8,363 nucleotides of DNA, taken from assembly GCA_036523795.1 (NCBI GenBank), contig DATDDN010000142.1, positions 1-8,363 on the forward strand, read 5' to 3'. Shown in pieces: positions 1 through 5,914 of this stretch; the first letter of the stretch is position 1, and every line of letters starts with the position of its first letter. The translations under genes were made by a program, and so were the position numbers. The stretch is from 39-52-133 sp036523795. GTDB lineage: Bacteria > Pseudomonadota > Gammaproteobacteria > Burkholderiales > Gallionellaceae. The notes beneath the pieces were generated by a model, which was not told the origin of the DNA, made no database searches, and saw nothing but the letters and a program-made list of their open reading frames with translations.

Positions 1-1
1 C

Positions 2-103
2 GTGGTACGCGCCATGGCAGGCTTCCGCGGCACCCAGGCGCGCGTGCCGCTGGCGGAAGGGTTCGAGGTGATGCGTGTGCTCGAAAAAGTGCCGAAATCA
101 TGA
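2..103 (+). CDS. C-terminal end of an unidentified protein (partial)
   Basis: An open frame enters from the left edge and ends at a TGA at 101-103, giving 33 visible residues that end in VPKS. The start codon lies outside the window. The TGA overlaps the ATG of the next gene (ATGA, 100-103), so the two are probably co-transcribed and translationally coupled. The visible tail contains no diagnostic motif. A sugar-related oxidoreductase or other polysaccharide enzyme would suit the neighbourhood, but that is only a guess from context. Reality of the frame is supported by the overlap and by ordinary codon use; the function is unknown. Confidence 0.6.
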   Translation: MVRAMAGFRGTQARVPLAEGFEVMRVLEKVPKS

Positions 104-771
104 GGCGCTGGCTCCTCTGCGCGGCACTCGCAGCGGTTGCCCCCATGAGTGCATTGAGTGCCGACATTAGCGTGCCACGCCTGAGCGGCACGGTCACCCT
201 GGACGGGCGCCTGACGGAGCCGATGTGGCGCGCGGCGGCGCGCCTGCCATACACGGAGTTCAAGCGCTGGGTGGCCGATACCTACGACAGGGACCCGACA
301 TCCTTTCATCTGCGCTTCTTTCACGACGGCGTCATGCTCTACGTCGCACTGGTGTCCTATGATCGTTACGTCGAATCCGACGCCGTGCCGGTCAATTCGG
401 ATGGCCTCTACTCGTTTTCGGTCGCGACTCCCTCCGGCAAGCTGAAACATTATCGTCTGCGCTGGTCGGCCAACCCGCCGGTGGCGGCTGACGAGATGTA
501 CGACTCGGGGGAGTGGGGCGCACGCCTGCGCGGCCCCTACGAGGATCCGAACCGGGCAGGTGGAGGTTACGTATTCGAATTTGCGATCCGGCTCTCGGCC
601 ATCGGCTGGAAGCCGGGTGACACCATCCCGCTCAACATCATCGTGAATGACCACGACGGCAAGCCCAGGATGCCGTACCGCGCGCCGGGGGCGGAATTCG
701 CGCGCTTTGCCTGGGGTAGCTTCGACAACACCAACCGCGCCGGCTATCGCTCTCTCAAGCTCGCACCCTAA
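100..771 (+). CDS. Secreted CBM9-like carbohydrate-binding domain protein
   Basis: A 223-residue protein with a Sec signal peptide: MRR, a hydrophobic stretch at about residues 4-19, and a likely cut after SALSA at residue 21. The mature part is a single beta-sandwich of the family 9 carbohydrate-binding (DOMON-like) type. It has the typical opening LDGRLTEPMWRAA (34-46), a strand DGVMLYVALVSYD (76-88) and the later strands FEFAIRLSAIGW (159-170) and LNIIVNDHD (178-186). Such domains bind sugars or heme-like ligands outside the cytoplasm; no catalytic domain is attached, so a binding role in the periplasm or at the cell surface is inferred. The start ATG overlaps the stop of the preceding gene and has no strong ribosome-binding site, which fits coupling. 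Its stop overlaps by 4 bp, tail-to-tail, that of the glycosyltransferase gene on the other strand. The CBM9 fold call is fairly secure; the ligand is unknown. Confidence 0.75.
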   Translation: MRRWLLCAALAAVAPMSALSADISVPRLSGTVTLDGRLTEPMWRAAARLPYTEFKRWVADTYDRDPTSFHLRFFHDGVMLYVALVSYDRYVESDAVPVNSDGLYSFSVATPSGKLKHYRLRWSANPPVAADEMYDSGEWGARLRGPYEDPNRAGGGYVFEFAIRLSAIGWKPGDTIPLNIIVNDHDGKPRMPYRAPGAEFARFAWGSFDNTNRAGYRSLKLAP

Positions 772-3167
772 GGTGAGGCACTCGACGTATCACTCTCCGA
801 GTTGGCGTTGCGCACTGCATCGGCGATGGCTTTCCAGTGTTGCGTTGTCATCTTTTCCGCCGGCGTGATCCACACCTTGGTTGCGCCGCCCTCGCGCGCG
901 GAACGCAGCGCGCGTGCCAGCTTCTCGCCCGAAAGTGTGCCGGAGCGATCCCACAGCCCGATCGACAGGTAGAACTTGTCGGTGCCGAACTCATCATCAA
1001 AGTAGGCCGCCACGCGCGCGCTGCGCTCGGGCGGCTGGCCTTCGAGCGCAAAGTAATCCCATACCACGAATTCGTCGACAACCGGGGCGAGCAAGTGATA
1101 GTCCTGGCCATTTTCACGCGAATCCTGCAGCACATCGCCGTTGCTCACTTTTACGTCGAGCGCAAACTTCTTGCCATGGTCGTGCACGGCACTGCGCAGG
1201 CGCGCGGCGATGCTCGCCACCTGGCGCGAGCGCCACGCTCCGATGCTGGGGTCGCGGTAGTCGATCGCCCCCTTCTTGGTCCGTGGCCAGTCGCTGCGGC
1301 CGGTGGCCTTCCTGTACGACAGCAGGCAGCGATCGTCATAGCAGTGCTTGTCGTAGAACAGCTCGGTGACCGCCACGGTGTCAGCCTTGGTGCTGGCTGC
1401 CAGCGCCTCGGCGGCGTGCACCAGGTGATCGCCGGCCGCACCCTCGGCCAGTTCGGTCGAACAGATGATCATCTTGCTGCGCTTGCCGTCGATGTCGCGT
1501 GCCGCGGCGGCCGGGTAACGCTCCAGATAGCGTTCGCCGAAGACGTCAAGGATCGCGGTGGTGCGGTAACCACGCTGGCGCAGTACGCCGATGGTGTGTT
1601 CCAGCATGTCGTCGTTGGCGGAAAGCTGCACCGGGCTCCACCACGCTTCGTTGCCCGGCCAGCGAAAGTAAGTCCAGTCGGCGCGCCCGGCGGACACCGC
1701 CACGCGGTTTATGTAGCGCGCCTCGGGTGCGGCAAGCAGGCTCTCATAGGCATCGCGCCAGTTCGGCCATGCGTCGAAATGGATGGCAACGGCAGTGGTG
1801 CCGCTCTGCTCCACGACAGTGGTGGCGGCCGCAGCATCCTCTGCGCCGTGCGCTGCGGGAGCCCACCACAGATAGTAGAGGCCGAGCGCGATTCCCGCGA
1901 TTGCCAGCAGCACAGTGACATAGGCCGGGCGGTGCTTGCGCCTGTCGCCAACGCCTGCGCGCATGTCACGTCGTTCGAGTTTGTTCCAAGCCTCTTCGCG
2001 CACGCGAATCTCTGCCCAGATCGAGTACAGCACGATTGCGTTGTAGAAATGAGAGAAGAACAGCAGCAATGCAGCATAGGGCAGATACAGCAGGTCGCGC
2101 GGAGTCTTGTCCAGCAGGATGGCGACCACCGCGGCTGCAACCAGGAAGCCGAGGCCGAAGTAGGCGATCCACTCCAGGCCGTGGAGGTGGAACTTCCCAT
2201 GCCACAGGGCAAACGGCAGCAGCAGCAGTGCGGCTGCCTGCGCCACCGGGACCATGATCATGTTGATGAAATTGAAGGCGAGGAACGGCCCGAACAGGCC
2301 GTAACGCGGATTTCCGACCAGATCACGGTGCATGCGCAATATCTTGATGTAACTGCGCAGCCAGCGCACGCGCTGCTTCCACAGGGCGGTGAGCGTGCTG
2401 GGGCATTCCGCCAGCACGCGCGTGGACGCGCCATACACCACGCGCACGCCGTGGCGCTTCAGCCGCAGTGTCACCTCGAGGTCTTCTCCCCACACCTCGC
2501 GGAAGCCGCCGATCCGTCGCAGCGTCTCGGTGCGCACCAGCCCCAGGTTGCCGGAGATGATCTGCAGCACACCGATGCGGGACAGCGCACGGCGCACGAA
2601 ACCGGTGCCGATATGTGAGGTGATGAGCAGCATCTTCTGCAGTGGCCCCCTTGGCTGGAGTACGGTGTCGTTGCCGCTCACGGCGCCGACACCGGGGTCG
2701 ACAAAATAGGTCACGCCGTTGCGGATGGTGTCAGCCTCGAACATCGAATCTGCATCGGTGAACAGCACGATCTCTCCGCGCGCACTGTCGAGCCCGAGAT
2801 TGAGCGCCGACGCCTTGCCGCCGTTTTCCTTCCTGATGTAGTGCAGGCGCGGGTCGCTGCGCAAGGCGCTCAACTCGTCCTCGGTGCGGTCGGTCGAGCC
2901 GTCATTGACGACAATGACTTCAAAGTCCGGGTAATCCGACGCGAGCATTGATTGCAGGCTGATGGCAATCGTCTTCTCTTCGTTGTAGGCGGGAACAATC
3001 ACGCTTACCGACGGCGTGTAATGCTGCGCCTGTGCAAGCCTGAACAGACGTTTTTCCCAGCGCGGATAGCTGAGGGCCAGCGGATAATACGCGAGAGAGA
3101 TCAGGCCGAAATAGAAACAGACGGCGCCAAAGAAGAAAAAGGCAAAAAGGGCGCTGTCAACGATCAT
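768..3167 (-). CDS. Membrane family 2 glycosyltransferase fused to a C-terminal glycosidase-like domain
   Basis: A 799-residue inner-membrane protein. Residues 5-31 form an N-terminal transmembrane segment. Residues 52-285 are a GT2 domain of the processive (PgaC/cellulose synthase-like) kind: PAYNEE (59-64), NDGSTD (88-93), GGKASALN (116-123), TDAD (137-140), the probable catalytic base in GED (227-229) and QRVRW (265-269), matching the D, DxD, ED, QxxRW pattern. Hydrophobic stretches follow at about 291-321, 332-351 and 358-384, then a basic loop and one more segment at 414-436. Residues 457-790 are a soluble domain with the alternating strand/helix look of a TIM-barrel glycoside hydrolase, with acidic candidates around TELFYD (601-606), LDVKVS (670-675) and VVWDYF (701-706). 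It recalls the hydrolase part of PgaB-type proteins, but I cannot assign a family. Expected role: polymerise a surface polysaccharide and act on it across the membrane. The start ATG overlaps the stop of the ATP-grasp gene (ATGA). The GT2 call is firm; the C-terminal call is moderate. Confidence 0.85.
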   Translation of the reverse strand: MIVDSALFAFFFFGAVCFYFGLISLAYYPLALSYPRWEKRLFRLAQAQHYTPSVSVIVPAYNEEKTIAISLQSMLASDYPDFEVIVVNDGSTDRTEDELSALRSDPRLHYIRKENGGKASALNLGLDSARGEIVLFTDADSMFEADTIRNGVTYFVDPGVGAVSGNDTVLQPRGPLQKMLLITSHIGTGFVRRALSRIGVLQIISGNLGLVRTETLRRIGGFREVWGEDLEVTLRLKRHGVRVVYGASTRVLAECPSTLTALWKQRVRWLRSYIKILRMHRDLVGNPRYGLFGPFLAFNFINMIMVPVAQAAALLLLPFALWHGKFHLHGLEWIAYFGLGFLVAAAVVAILLDKTPRDLLYLPYAALLLFFSHFYNAIVLYSIWAEIRVREEAWNKLERRDMRAGVGDRRKHRPAYVTVLLAIAGIALGLYYLWWAPAAHGAEDAAAATTVVEQSGTTAVAIHFDAWPNWRDAYESLLAAPEARYINRVAVSAGRADWTYFRWPGNEAWWSPVQLSANDDMLEHTIGVLRQRGYRTTAILDVFGERYLERYPAAAARDIDGKRSKMIICSTELAEGAAGDHLVHAAEALAASTKADTVAVTELFYDKHCYDDRCLLSYRKATGRSDWPRTKKGAIDYRDPSIGAWRSRQVASIAARLRSAVHDHGKKFALDVKVSNGDVLQDSRENGQDYHLLAPVVDEFVVWDYFALEGQPPERSARVAAYFDDEFGTDKFYLSIGLWDRSGTLSGEKLARALRSAREGGATKVWITPAEKMTTQHWKAIADAVRNANSESDTSSASP

Positions 3168-4051
3168 CCTCGATGGCCTTGTTGCACCATGTCCACCAGC
3201 ACGTCAAACAGCGCCGGCGCCTTGAGCGCGTGCGCACCGATGCGCGCATTGATCTCAAGCAGGCGCGGCGCGCCGTCTTGCCCGCGACGAATGTCCATGT
3301 CGAGCGGCCCGGTGAGCGAGAGGGCACGTGCTGCACTCTTGGCGAGCGCAGCCACATCCGGCACCTCGACGGCCTTCACCTCGACAGCATTGCCGACACG
3401 GCCGTCCTTGAGCGCTGTTTTCTCAAATACCTGGCACATGATGATGTCCTCGCTGGCATCCGGGTGGCGTACGCACAGCACATCATACTCTGTGCCACTC
3501 ATGAATTCCTGCCAGATCGGCTCCGCCACGGCGGGCGCGATGCCAGGTCCGTCATGCACGACCACGCCGCGCCCGCCGCGCCCGGAGCGCGGCCGCGACA
3601 CAGCCGGAAAGCCGAGCGCGCGCACCGACGGCGAACCAGCGCTGCCCACGGCGCTCGCCGGCACGGCCACGCCGCGTGCATGCAAGGCCCGCGCAGTCTC
3701 CCACTTGTCGTGGCAGATGCTCACCGCTGACGGATCCGAGATGAACACCGCCACGCCTTGCGCGCGCAAATGGGCAGCCAGCTCGGCCACGCTCACCAGC
3801 TCCTCGGCCACCGTGGGGAACAGCCAGCCGATGCGGTGTTCGCGAATCAGATGGCGCAGCATCTCGGGGTAAGACGCATTGACTGACGCCGGCACCTGCG
3901 CAAACTGGTCTGCCTCATTCGGCACCATGTTCATGTCCACGCCCAGTACAAAAAAGCCGCGCTGCCTAAGCGCGGTTGTGGCGGCCTTGCCAGACGGGCC
4001 ACCCACGCCGGTAACGAGCACACGTTGATAATCGGGCTGGAAGGAGGTCAT
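3164..4051 (-). CDS. ATP-grasp domain protein (CarB-like ligase fold)
   Basis: An ATP-grasp enzyme, the fold that joins a carboxylate to an amine or other nucleophile through an acyl-phosphate using ATP. Residue numbers here count from a GTG at 4078. A Rossmann-like pre-ATP-grasp part has RVLVTGVGGPSGK (19-31) and VLGVDMN (44-50). DKW (124-126), the glycine-rich loop RPRSGRGGRGV (162-172), QEFMSG (190-195), LDMDI (259-263) and the metal-binding EINAR (275-279) are in the family order. Three in-frame starts are possible: GTG at 4078, ATG at 4072 and ATG at 4051. I prefer 4051, because it begins just before the first beta strand and has AGAG about five bases upstream, although the signal is weak. 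The protein would be 295 residues. It is the first gene of an overlapping pair with the glycosyltransferase, so it may modify a precursor of the same glycan; the substrate is unknown. Related proteins act on amino acids, sugars or peptides. Confidence 0.8.
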   Translation of the reverse strand: MTSFQPDYQRVLVTGVGGPSGKAATTALRQRGFFVLGVDMNMVPNEADQFAQVPASVNASYPEMLRHLIREHRIGWLFPTVAEELVSVAELAAHLRAQGVAVFISDPSAVSICHDKWETARALHARGVAVPASAVGSAGSPSVRALGFPAVSRPRSGRGGRGVVVHDGPGIAPAVAEPIWQEFMSGTEYDVLCVRHPDASEDIIMCQVFEKTALKDGRVGNAVEVKAVEVPDVAALAKSAARALSLTGPLDMDIRRGQDGAPRLLEINARIGAHALKAPALFDVLVDMVQQGHRG

Positions 4052-4078
4052 CGTTGCTCTGTCGGGGCTCATGATCAC

Positions 4079-4561
4079 GGCATTGGGATGGAGTTGGCAG
4101 CTTGGCCGGAGCTACAGAATAGGTCCCCCATTTTTCTAAATCAATGCGGGTAATTATGTAGTGGGCGGAGCAGCGCGACAGCCATGTGTGTGCATGATGG
4201 CAAGGCGTGAGTCTGTCGGATGAGGATTGAGTCAGTCACCGCTATGGCAGAAAATCGGCGGTAGCAGACGGTTTCAGGAGGGCGCTTGGATGTCCGCTTG
4301 GATCAGAAGCTGTCGTTGCGAGAGATGGGTGAAGTCTGCAGTGTCCAAGGCTCAGACATTAGCCTTGTCCATAAATGCGTCAATTTTCCGTGCGTAGCGG
4401 ATTTCTGATATCCCCAAAAATATTTCAGTTTTGTACGCCAGAATAGACGCAAGGATCTATAGATTGCGTCCGCCCTTTCTGATAGTTATTATGCGGACAA
4501 AAAACATCTAACCATAGGAAGATAAATGAGAATATGCGTGTCGCATGCTGTTGTTGGGTTA
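4079..4561. other. Non-coding stretch before the cassette array
   Basis: About 480 bp between the ATP-grasp gene and the repeat that precedes the first cassette. No convincing gene is seen on either strand. Base use shifts by eye from the GC-rich coding pattern on the left to more AT-rich sequence after about 4380. The stretch holds the left arm of an inverted repeat (4479-4499), a candidate promoter (4464-4492) and a short open frame at 4265-4408 that might be a decayed gene fragment (see findings). I see no integron integrase, tRNA or convincing terminator here. Confidence 0.6.
4464..4492 (+). promoter_or_regulatory. Candidate sigma-70 promoter for the cassette array
   Basis: TTGCGT (4464-4469) and TATTAT (4487-4492) are separated by exactly 17 bp; the -10 matches 5 of 6 consensus bases and the -35 only 3 of 6. 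Transcription from here would start near 4499, read through the palindrome at 4562-4593 and into the first cassette gene at 4609. It overlaps the left inverted-repeat arm. The match is by eye in AT-richer DNA where chance hits are common, so confidence is low. Confidence 0.3.
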
Positions 4562-4600
4562 TCATTATGCGGACAGCGCTGTCCGCATAATGACTGTTAG
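4479..4600. repeat. Long-range inverted repeat, arms 4479-4499 and 4580-4600
   Basis: The 21-base left arm begins CTGATAGTTATTATGCGG. Compared with the reverse complement of the right arm, 18 of 21 positions are identical and the other three are transitions that become G-U pairs when the + strand is RNA. The arms are 80 bp apart. The right arm runs into the first cassette boundary (GTTAGAG, 4596-4602). The right arm also forms part of a perfect palindrome with 4562-4577, so the two pairings exclude each other. Possible readings are an atypical long attC site, the ends of a small MITE-like element of about 122 bp, or a leader RNA structure. I cannot choose among these. Confidence 0.6.
4562..4593. 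repeat. Perfect 32-bp palindrome
   Basis: TCATTATGCGGACAGC (4562-4577) is followed directly by its exact reverse complement (4578-4593), with no spacer and no mismatch. The core ATTATGCGGACA occurs a third time at 4488-4499 in the same orientation as the left half. It ends two bases before the GTTAGAG cassette boundary and 15 bases before the start codon of the nuclease gene. It lacks the unpaired extrahelical bases expected of an attC stem, and no T-run follows it, so it is neither a normal attC nor a normal terminator. Confidence 0.9.
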
Positions 4601-4602
4601 AG
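4596..4602 (+). other. Integron recombination core site at the front of the first cassette
   Basis: GTTAGAG fits the GTTRRRY core except at the last base. It is exactly complementary to the R'' box CTCTAAC (5155-5161) of the attC that closes the first cassette. That relation is expected because, in the free circle, the first six bases of a cassette complete its own attC; the crossover point is between 4596 and 4597. Whether the site upstream is an attI, or the end of the attC of a lost cassette, cannot be told. Confidence 0.75.
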
Positions 4603-5214
4603 TACTGCATGCCACGTCTTGACCATTACCCACCTGTACAGATTTCCCCCGAGCAGTTCGAGCTTGAGGTGAAGGCAGTCCTTGATGGCCTCGGTTTAGG
4701 GCTGGCCGAATATCAATCGCAGCATCGTGAAGTTGTTGGCGGCCCGGACGGAGATTACGAAATCGATGTCACTGTTCGCTTCAGCGCTCTTGGAGCGAAC
4801 TTTCTTGTTCTCGTCGAGTGCAAGCGCCACAAGAATCCTGTGAAACGCGAGGTGATCCAAAGCCTTTACGCAAAGCTCTTGTCACTCGGTGCTCAGAAGG
4901 GCGTCGTGTTTTCGACTTCCGGCTTTCAATCCGGCGCTTTGGAGTTTGCGGAAGCTCATGGCATCGCAACTGTTCAGCTTACGGAGGGCCGTACTAGTTG
5001 GTTCACCAAGTCTCTCGATGGTCCGACTGAGCCTCCACCGTGGGCCAACATCGACCCAATTATTGGGTGGCTCATCCATGGCACCTCGCATTCCATCGTG
5101 TCACGCCAACATCCGGAGTATCTGCGTAGTGCTCTCACAAATGAAGCCGCAGTGCTCTAACCCTGCAGCCGAGCGGACCTGCGCGAAAAACCGCGCAGGC
5201 CGCTCACTTCCACG
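4597..5214 (+). mobile_element. Integron gene cassette 1 (nuclease gene plus attC)
   Basis: A 618-bp unit bounded by two G|TTRRR crossover points (4596/4597 and 5214/5215). It holds one gene in the usual orientation, starting 12 bases after the left boundary, and an attC at its 3' end. The R'' box of that attC matches the left end of the unit 7 of 7. The compact layout, with almost no promoter space, is typical of cassettes that depend on external transcription. Confidence 0.85.
4609..5160 (+). CDS. PD-(D/E)xK nuclease, Mrr-catalytic (restriction endonuclease-like) type
   Basis: A 183-residue soluble protein. Residues 13-130 read as a restriction-endonuclease-like fold. FELEV (17-21) includes the early acidic position; the catalytic set is D53 in EID, then E70-C-K72 at the end of the strand FLVLVECK, and Q84 in the next helix (REVIQSLYAKL, 80-90). 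Strands KGVVFST (97-103) and GIATVQL (118-124) complete the core. This arrangement (D, ECK, Q) is that of the Mrr_cat group, whose known members cut modified or foreign DNA. About 50 C-terminal residues (131-183) have no recognised domain, and no winged-helix DNA-reading domain is attached, so target recognition is unclear. The ATG has only a weak GAG six bases upstream, and is 12 bases after the cassette boundary. An anti-phage or anti-plasmid role is inferred from family and cassette location; no methyltransferase partner is visible. Confidence 0.8.
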   Translation: MPRLDHYPPVQISPEQFELEVKAVLDGLGLGLAEYQSQHREVVGGPDGDYEIDVTVRFSALGANFLVLVECKRHKNPVKREVIQSLYAKLLSLGAQKGVVFSTSGFQSGALEFAEAHGIATVQLTEGRTSWFTKSLDGPTEPPPWANIDPIIGWLIHGTSHSIVSRQHPEYLRSALTNEAAVL

Positions 5215-5220
5215 TTGGGC
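5155..5220 (+). other. attC recombination site of cassette 1
   Basis: R'' CTCTAAC (5155-5161) overlaps the stop of the nuclease gene; R' GTTGGGC (5214-5220) is a full match to GTTRRRY. Between them, GAGCGG (5171-5176) pairs with CCGCTC (5200-5205) and CCTGCGCG (5178-5185) pairs with CGCGCAGG (5192-5199), leaving a six-base loop AAAAAC. A5177 remains unpaired on the left arm only, the extrahelical base that orients attC sites. The length of 66 bp is within the usual attC range. Confidence 0.88.
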
Positions 5221-5723
5221 CTCGTGAAGCGCACATTGCGAATCGCGCTGCTTTTCTCCGTGCTTTTCATCATCTCCGATGAAGCTTGGTCCAGGCTCGT
5301 AACCTTGCTTCACAAGACCTACACCGCAAGCCTTACCGATAACGCTTGGCAATTTTCCTCGTTCGAGTTGGCCTACCTTCTTGTTACTGGCATTGTGTTT
5401 CTCGTTTCGGGTGCAATCGTCACTTGCTTCATTTCTCAGCGGCTCTCGGCATTGCTACTTTCCTGCGGGCTTGGGGTTGCCGTTCCCGCGTCCCGTCTAT
5501 TTTTCGAGCAGCCCCGTCCATGGTTCTATCAAGACCATGGTGTTACTTGGCTGCTCCTCACCGTTTCCTGGGCCAATTGGTGGTTGCCTCCTCTTGCCGC
5601 CTGTATTGGCGCAATCGCCACATACAAGCTTTGGACCAAGTGTCCCAAGTCATGAGCATGCGGCCCCACCAATCATTCCACCGGATCTTGCGCATAAAGC
5701 CGCGCAGCCCGGTTAGCTCCACG
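5215..5723 (+). mobile_element. Integron gene cassette 2 (membrane protein gene plus attC)
   Basis: A 509-bp unit from crossover 5214/5215 to 5723/5724. Its left end TTGGGC is complementary to the R'' box GCCCCAC (5663-5669) of its own attC, with one mismatch in seven. It carries one gene, beginning within nine bases of the left boundary, and an attC at the 3' end. Like the first cassette it has no evident promoter of its own. Confidence 0.8.
5224..5655 (+). CDS. Small four-helix integral membrane protein, function unknown
   Basis: I do not recognise this protein. Starting at GTG 5224 it has 143 residues; a TTG at 5215, formed by the cassette boundary itself, would add three residues and is possible but less likely. 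Four hydrophobic segments are visible in order: RIALLFSVLFIISD near the N-terminus, AYLLVTGIVFLVSGAIVTCF, LSALLLSCGLGVAVPAS, and a final Trp-rich stretch from WLLLTVSWANWW to AIATYKLW. Between segments 3 and 4 is a distinctive loop, FFEQPRPWFYQDHG. There is no signal for a transporter, channel or enzyme family that I can name. It sits alone in its cassette, immediately after the nuclease cassette, with no good ribosome-binding site. Expression would rely on transcription from upstream. Its integrity (no internal stop, clean hydrophobic pattern) argues for a real gene. Confidence 0.7.
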   Translation: MKRTLRIALLFSVLFIISDEAWSRLVTLLHKTYTASLTDNAWQFSSFELAYLLVTGIVFLVSGAIVTCFISQRLSALLLSCGLGVAVPASRLFFEQPRPWFYQDHGVTWLLLTVSWANWWLPPLAACIGAIATYKLWTKCPKS

Positions 5724-5729
5724 TTGAAT
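5663..5729 (+). other. attC recombination site of cassette 2
   Basis: R'' GCCCCAC (5663-5669) and R' GTTGAAT (5723-5729, full GTTRRRY match) enclose an imperfect stem. ACCGG (5680-5684) pairs with CCGGT (5709-5713), CT (5687-5688) with AG (5706-5707), and GCGC (5690-5693) with GCGC (5702-5705). Unpaired bases remain at 5685-5686 and 5689 on the left against one at 5708 on the right. The gap from R'' to the matched outer stem position, and the eight bases AGCTCCAC before R', copy the layout of the first attC (ACTTCCAC). Length is 67 bp. Confidence 0.78.
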
Positions 5730-5914
5730 GGCCGGTTTCAAGCGCAAATCGGACGTCTTACAGCACTGCCTGCAACGTCTCCTTTGGCCGACCAACCGAC
5801 AGATGCATCATCAATTTATATAGTTGTCGAGCGTGACAGACCTTGTTCGTCGTTATCGGGCAGAGAGTCTCAATATCGGGATAGGCCGGGAGTGGCGGGC
5901 GCTTTGGATGGCGG
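5730..5914. other. Gene-free gap after the array
   Basis: There are 185 bp between the last R' box and the end of mutM. No open frame worth calling, no further GTTRRRY/attC pair, and no clear terminator for the converging mutM transcript is seen. Because the last crossover point is followed by sequence that could have belonged to a third cassette, this may be a cassette remnant or simply the original chromosomal flank. Confidence 0.5.

Noticed and set aside
837..2618. A 593-codon open frame on the + strand opposite the glycosyltransferase gene
   Set aside because: Its translation is low-complexity His/Arg/Ala/Gln-rich with no domain, while the opposite frame has full GT2 motifs; it is an antisense shadow in GC-rich DNA.
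4562..4593. Palindrome as a rho-independent terminator
   Set aside because: No T-run follows on either strand, and it lies directly upstream of a gene rather than after one.
4553..4596. A 43-bp mini-cassette starting at GTTGGGT (4553-4559)
   Set aside because: No R'' box complementary to TTGGGT follows; the GTTRRRY match is likely chance.
4506..4602. A canonical attC from ATCTAAC (4506-4512) to GTTAGAG (4596-4602)
   Set aside because: The box pair agrees at six of seven bases, but the sequence just inside the boxes does not form the expected stem with unpaired bases, so I do not call a third attC.
4425..4610. A 61-codon minus-strand frame across the pre-array repeats
   Set aside because: It runs through the perfect palindrome and both inverted-repeat arms, has no ribosome-binding site and no recognisable motif.
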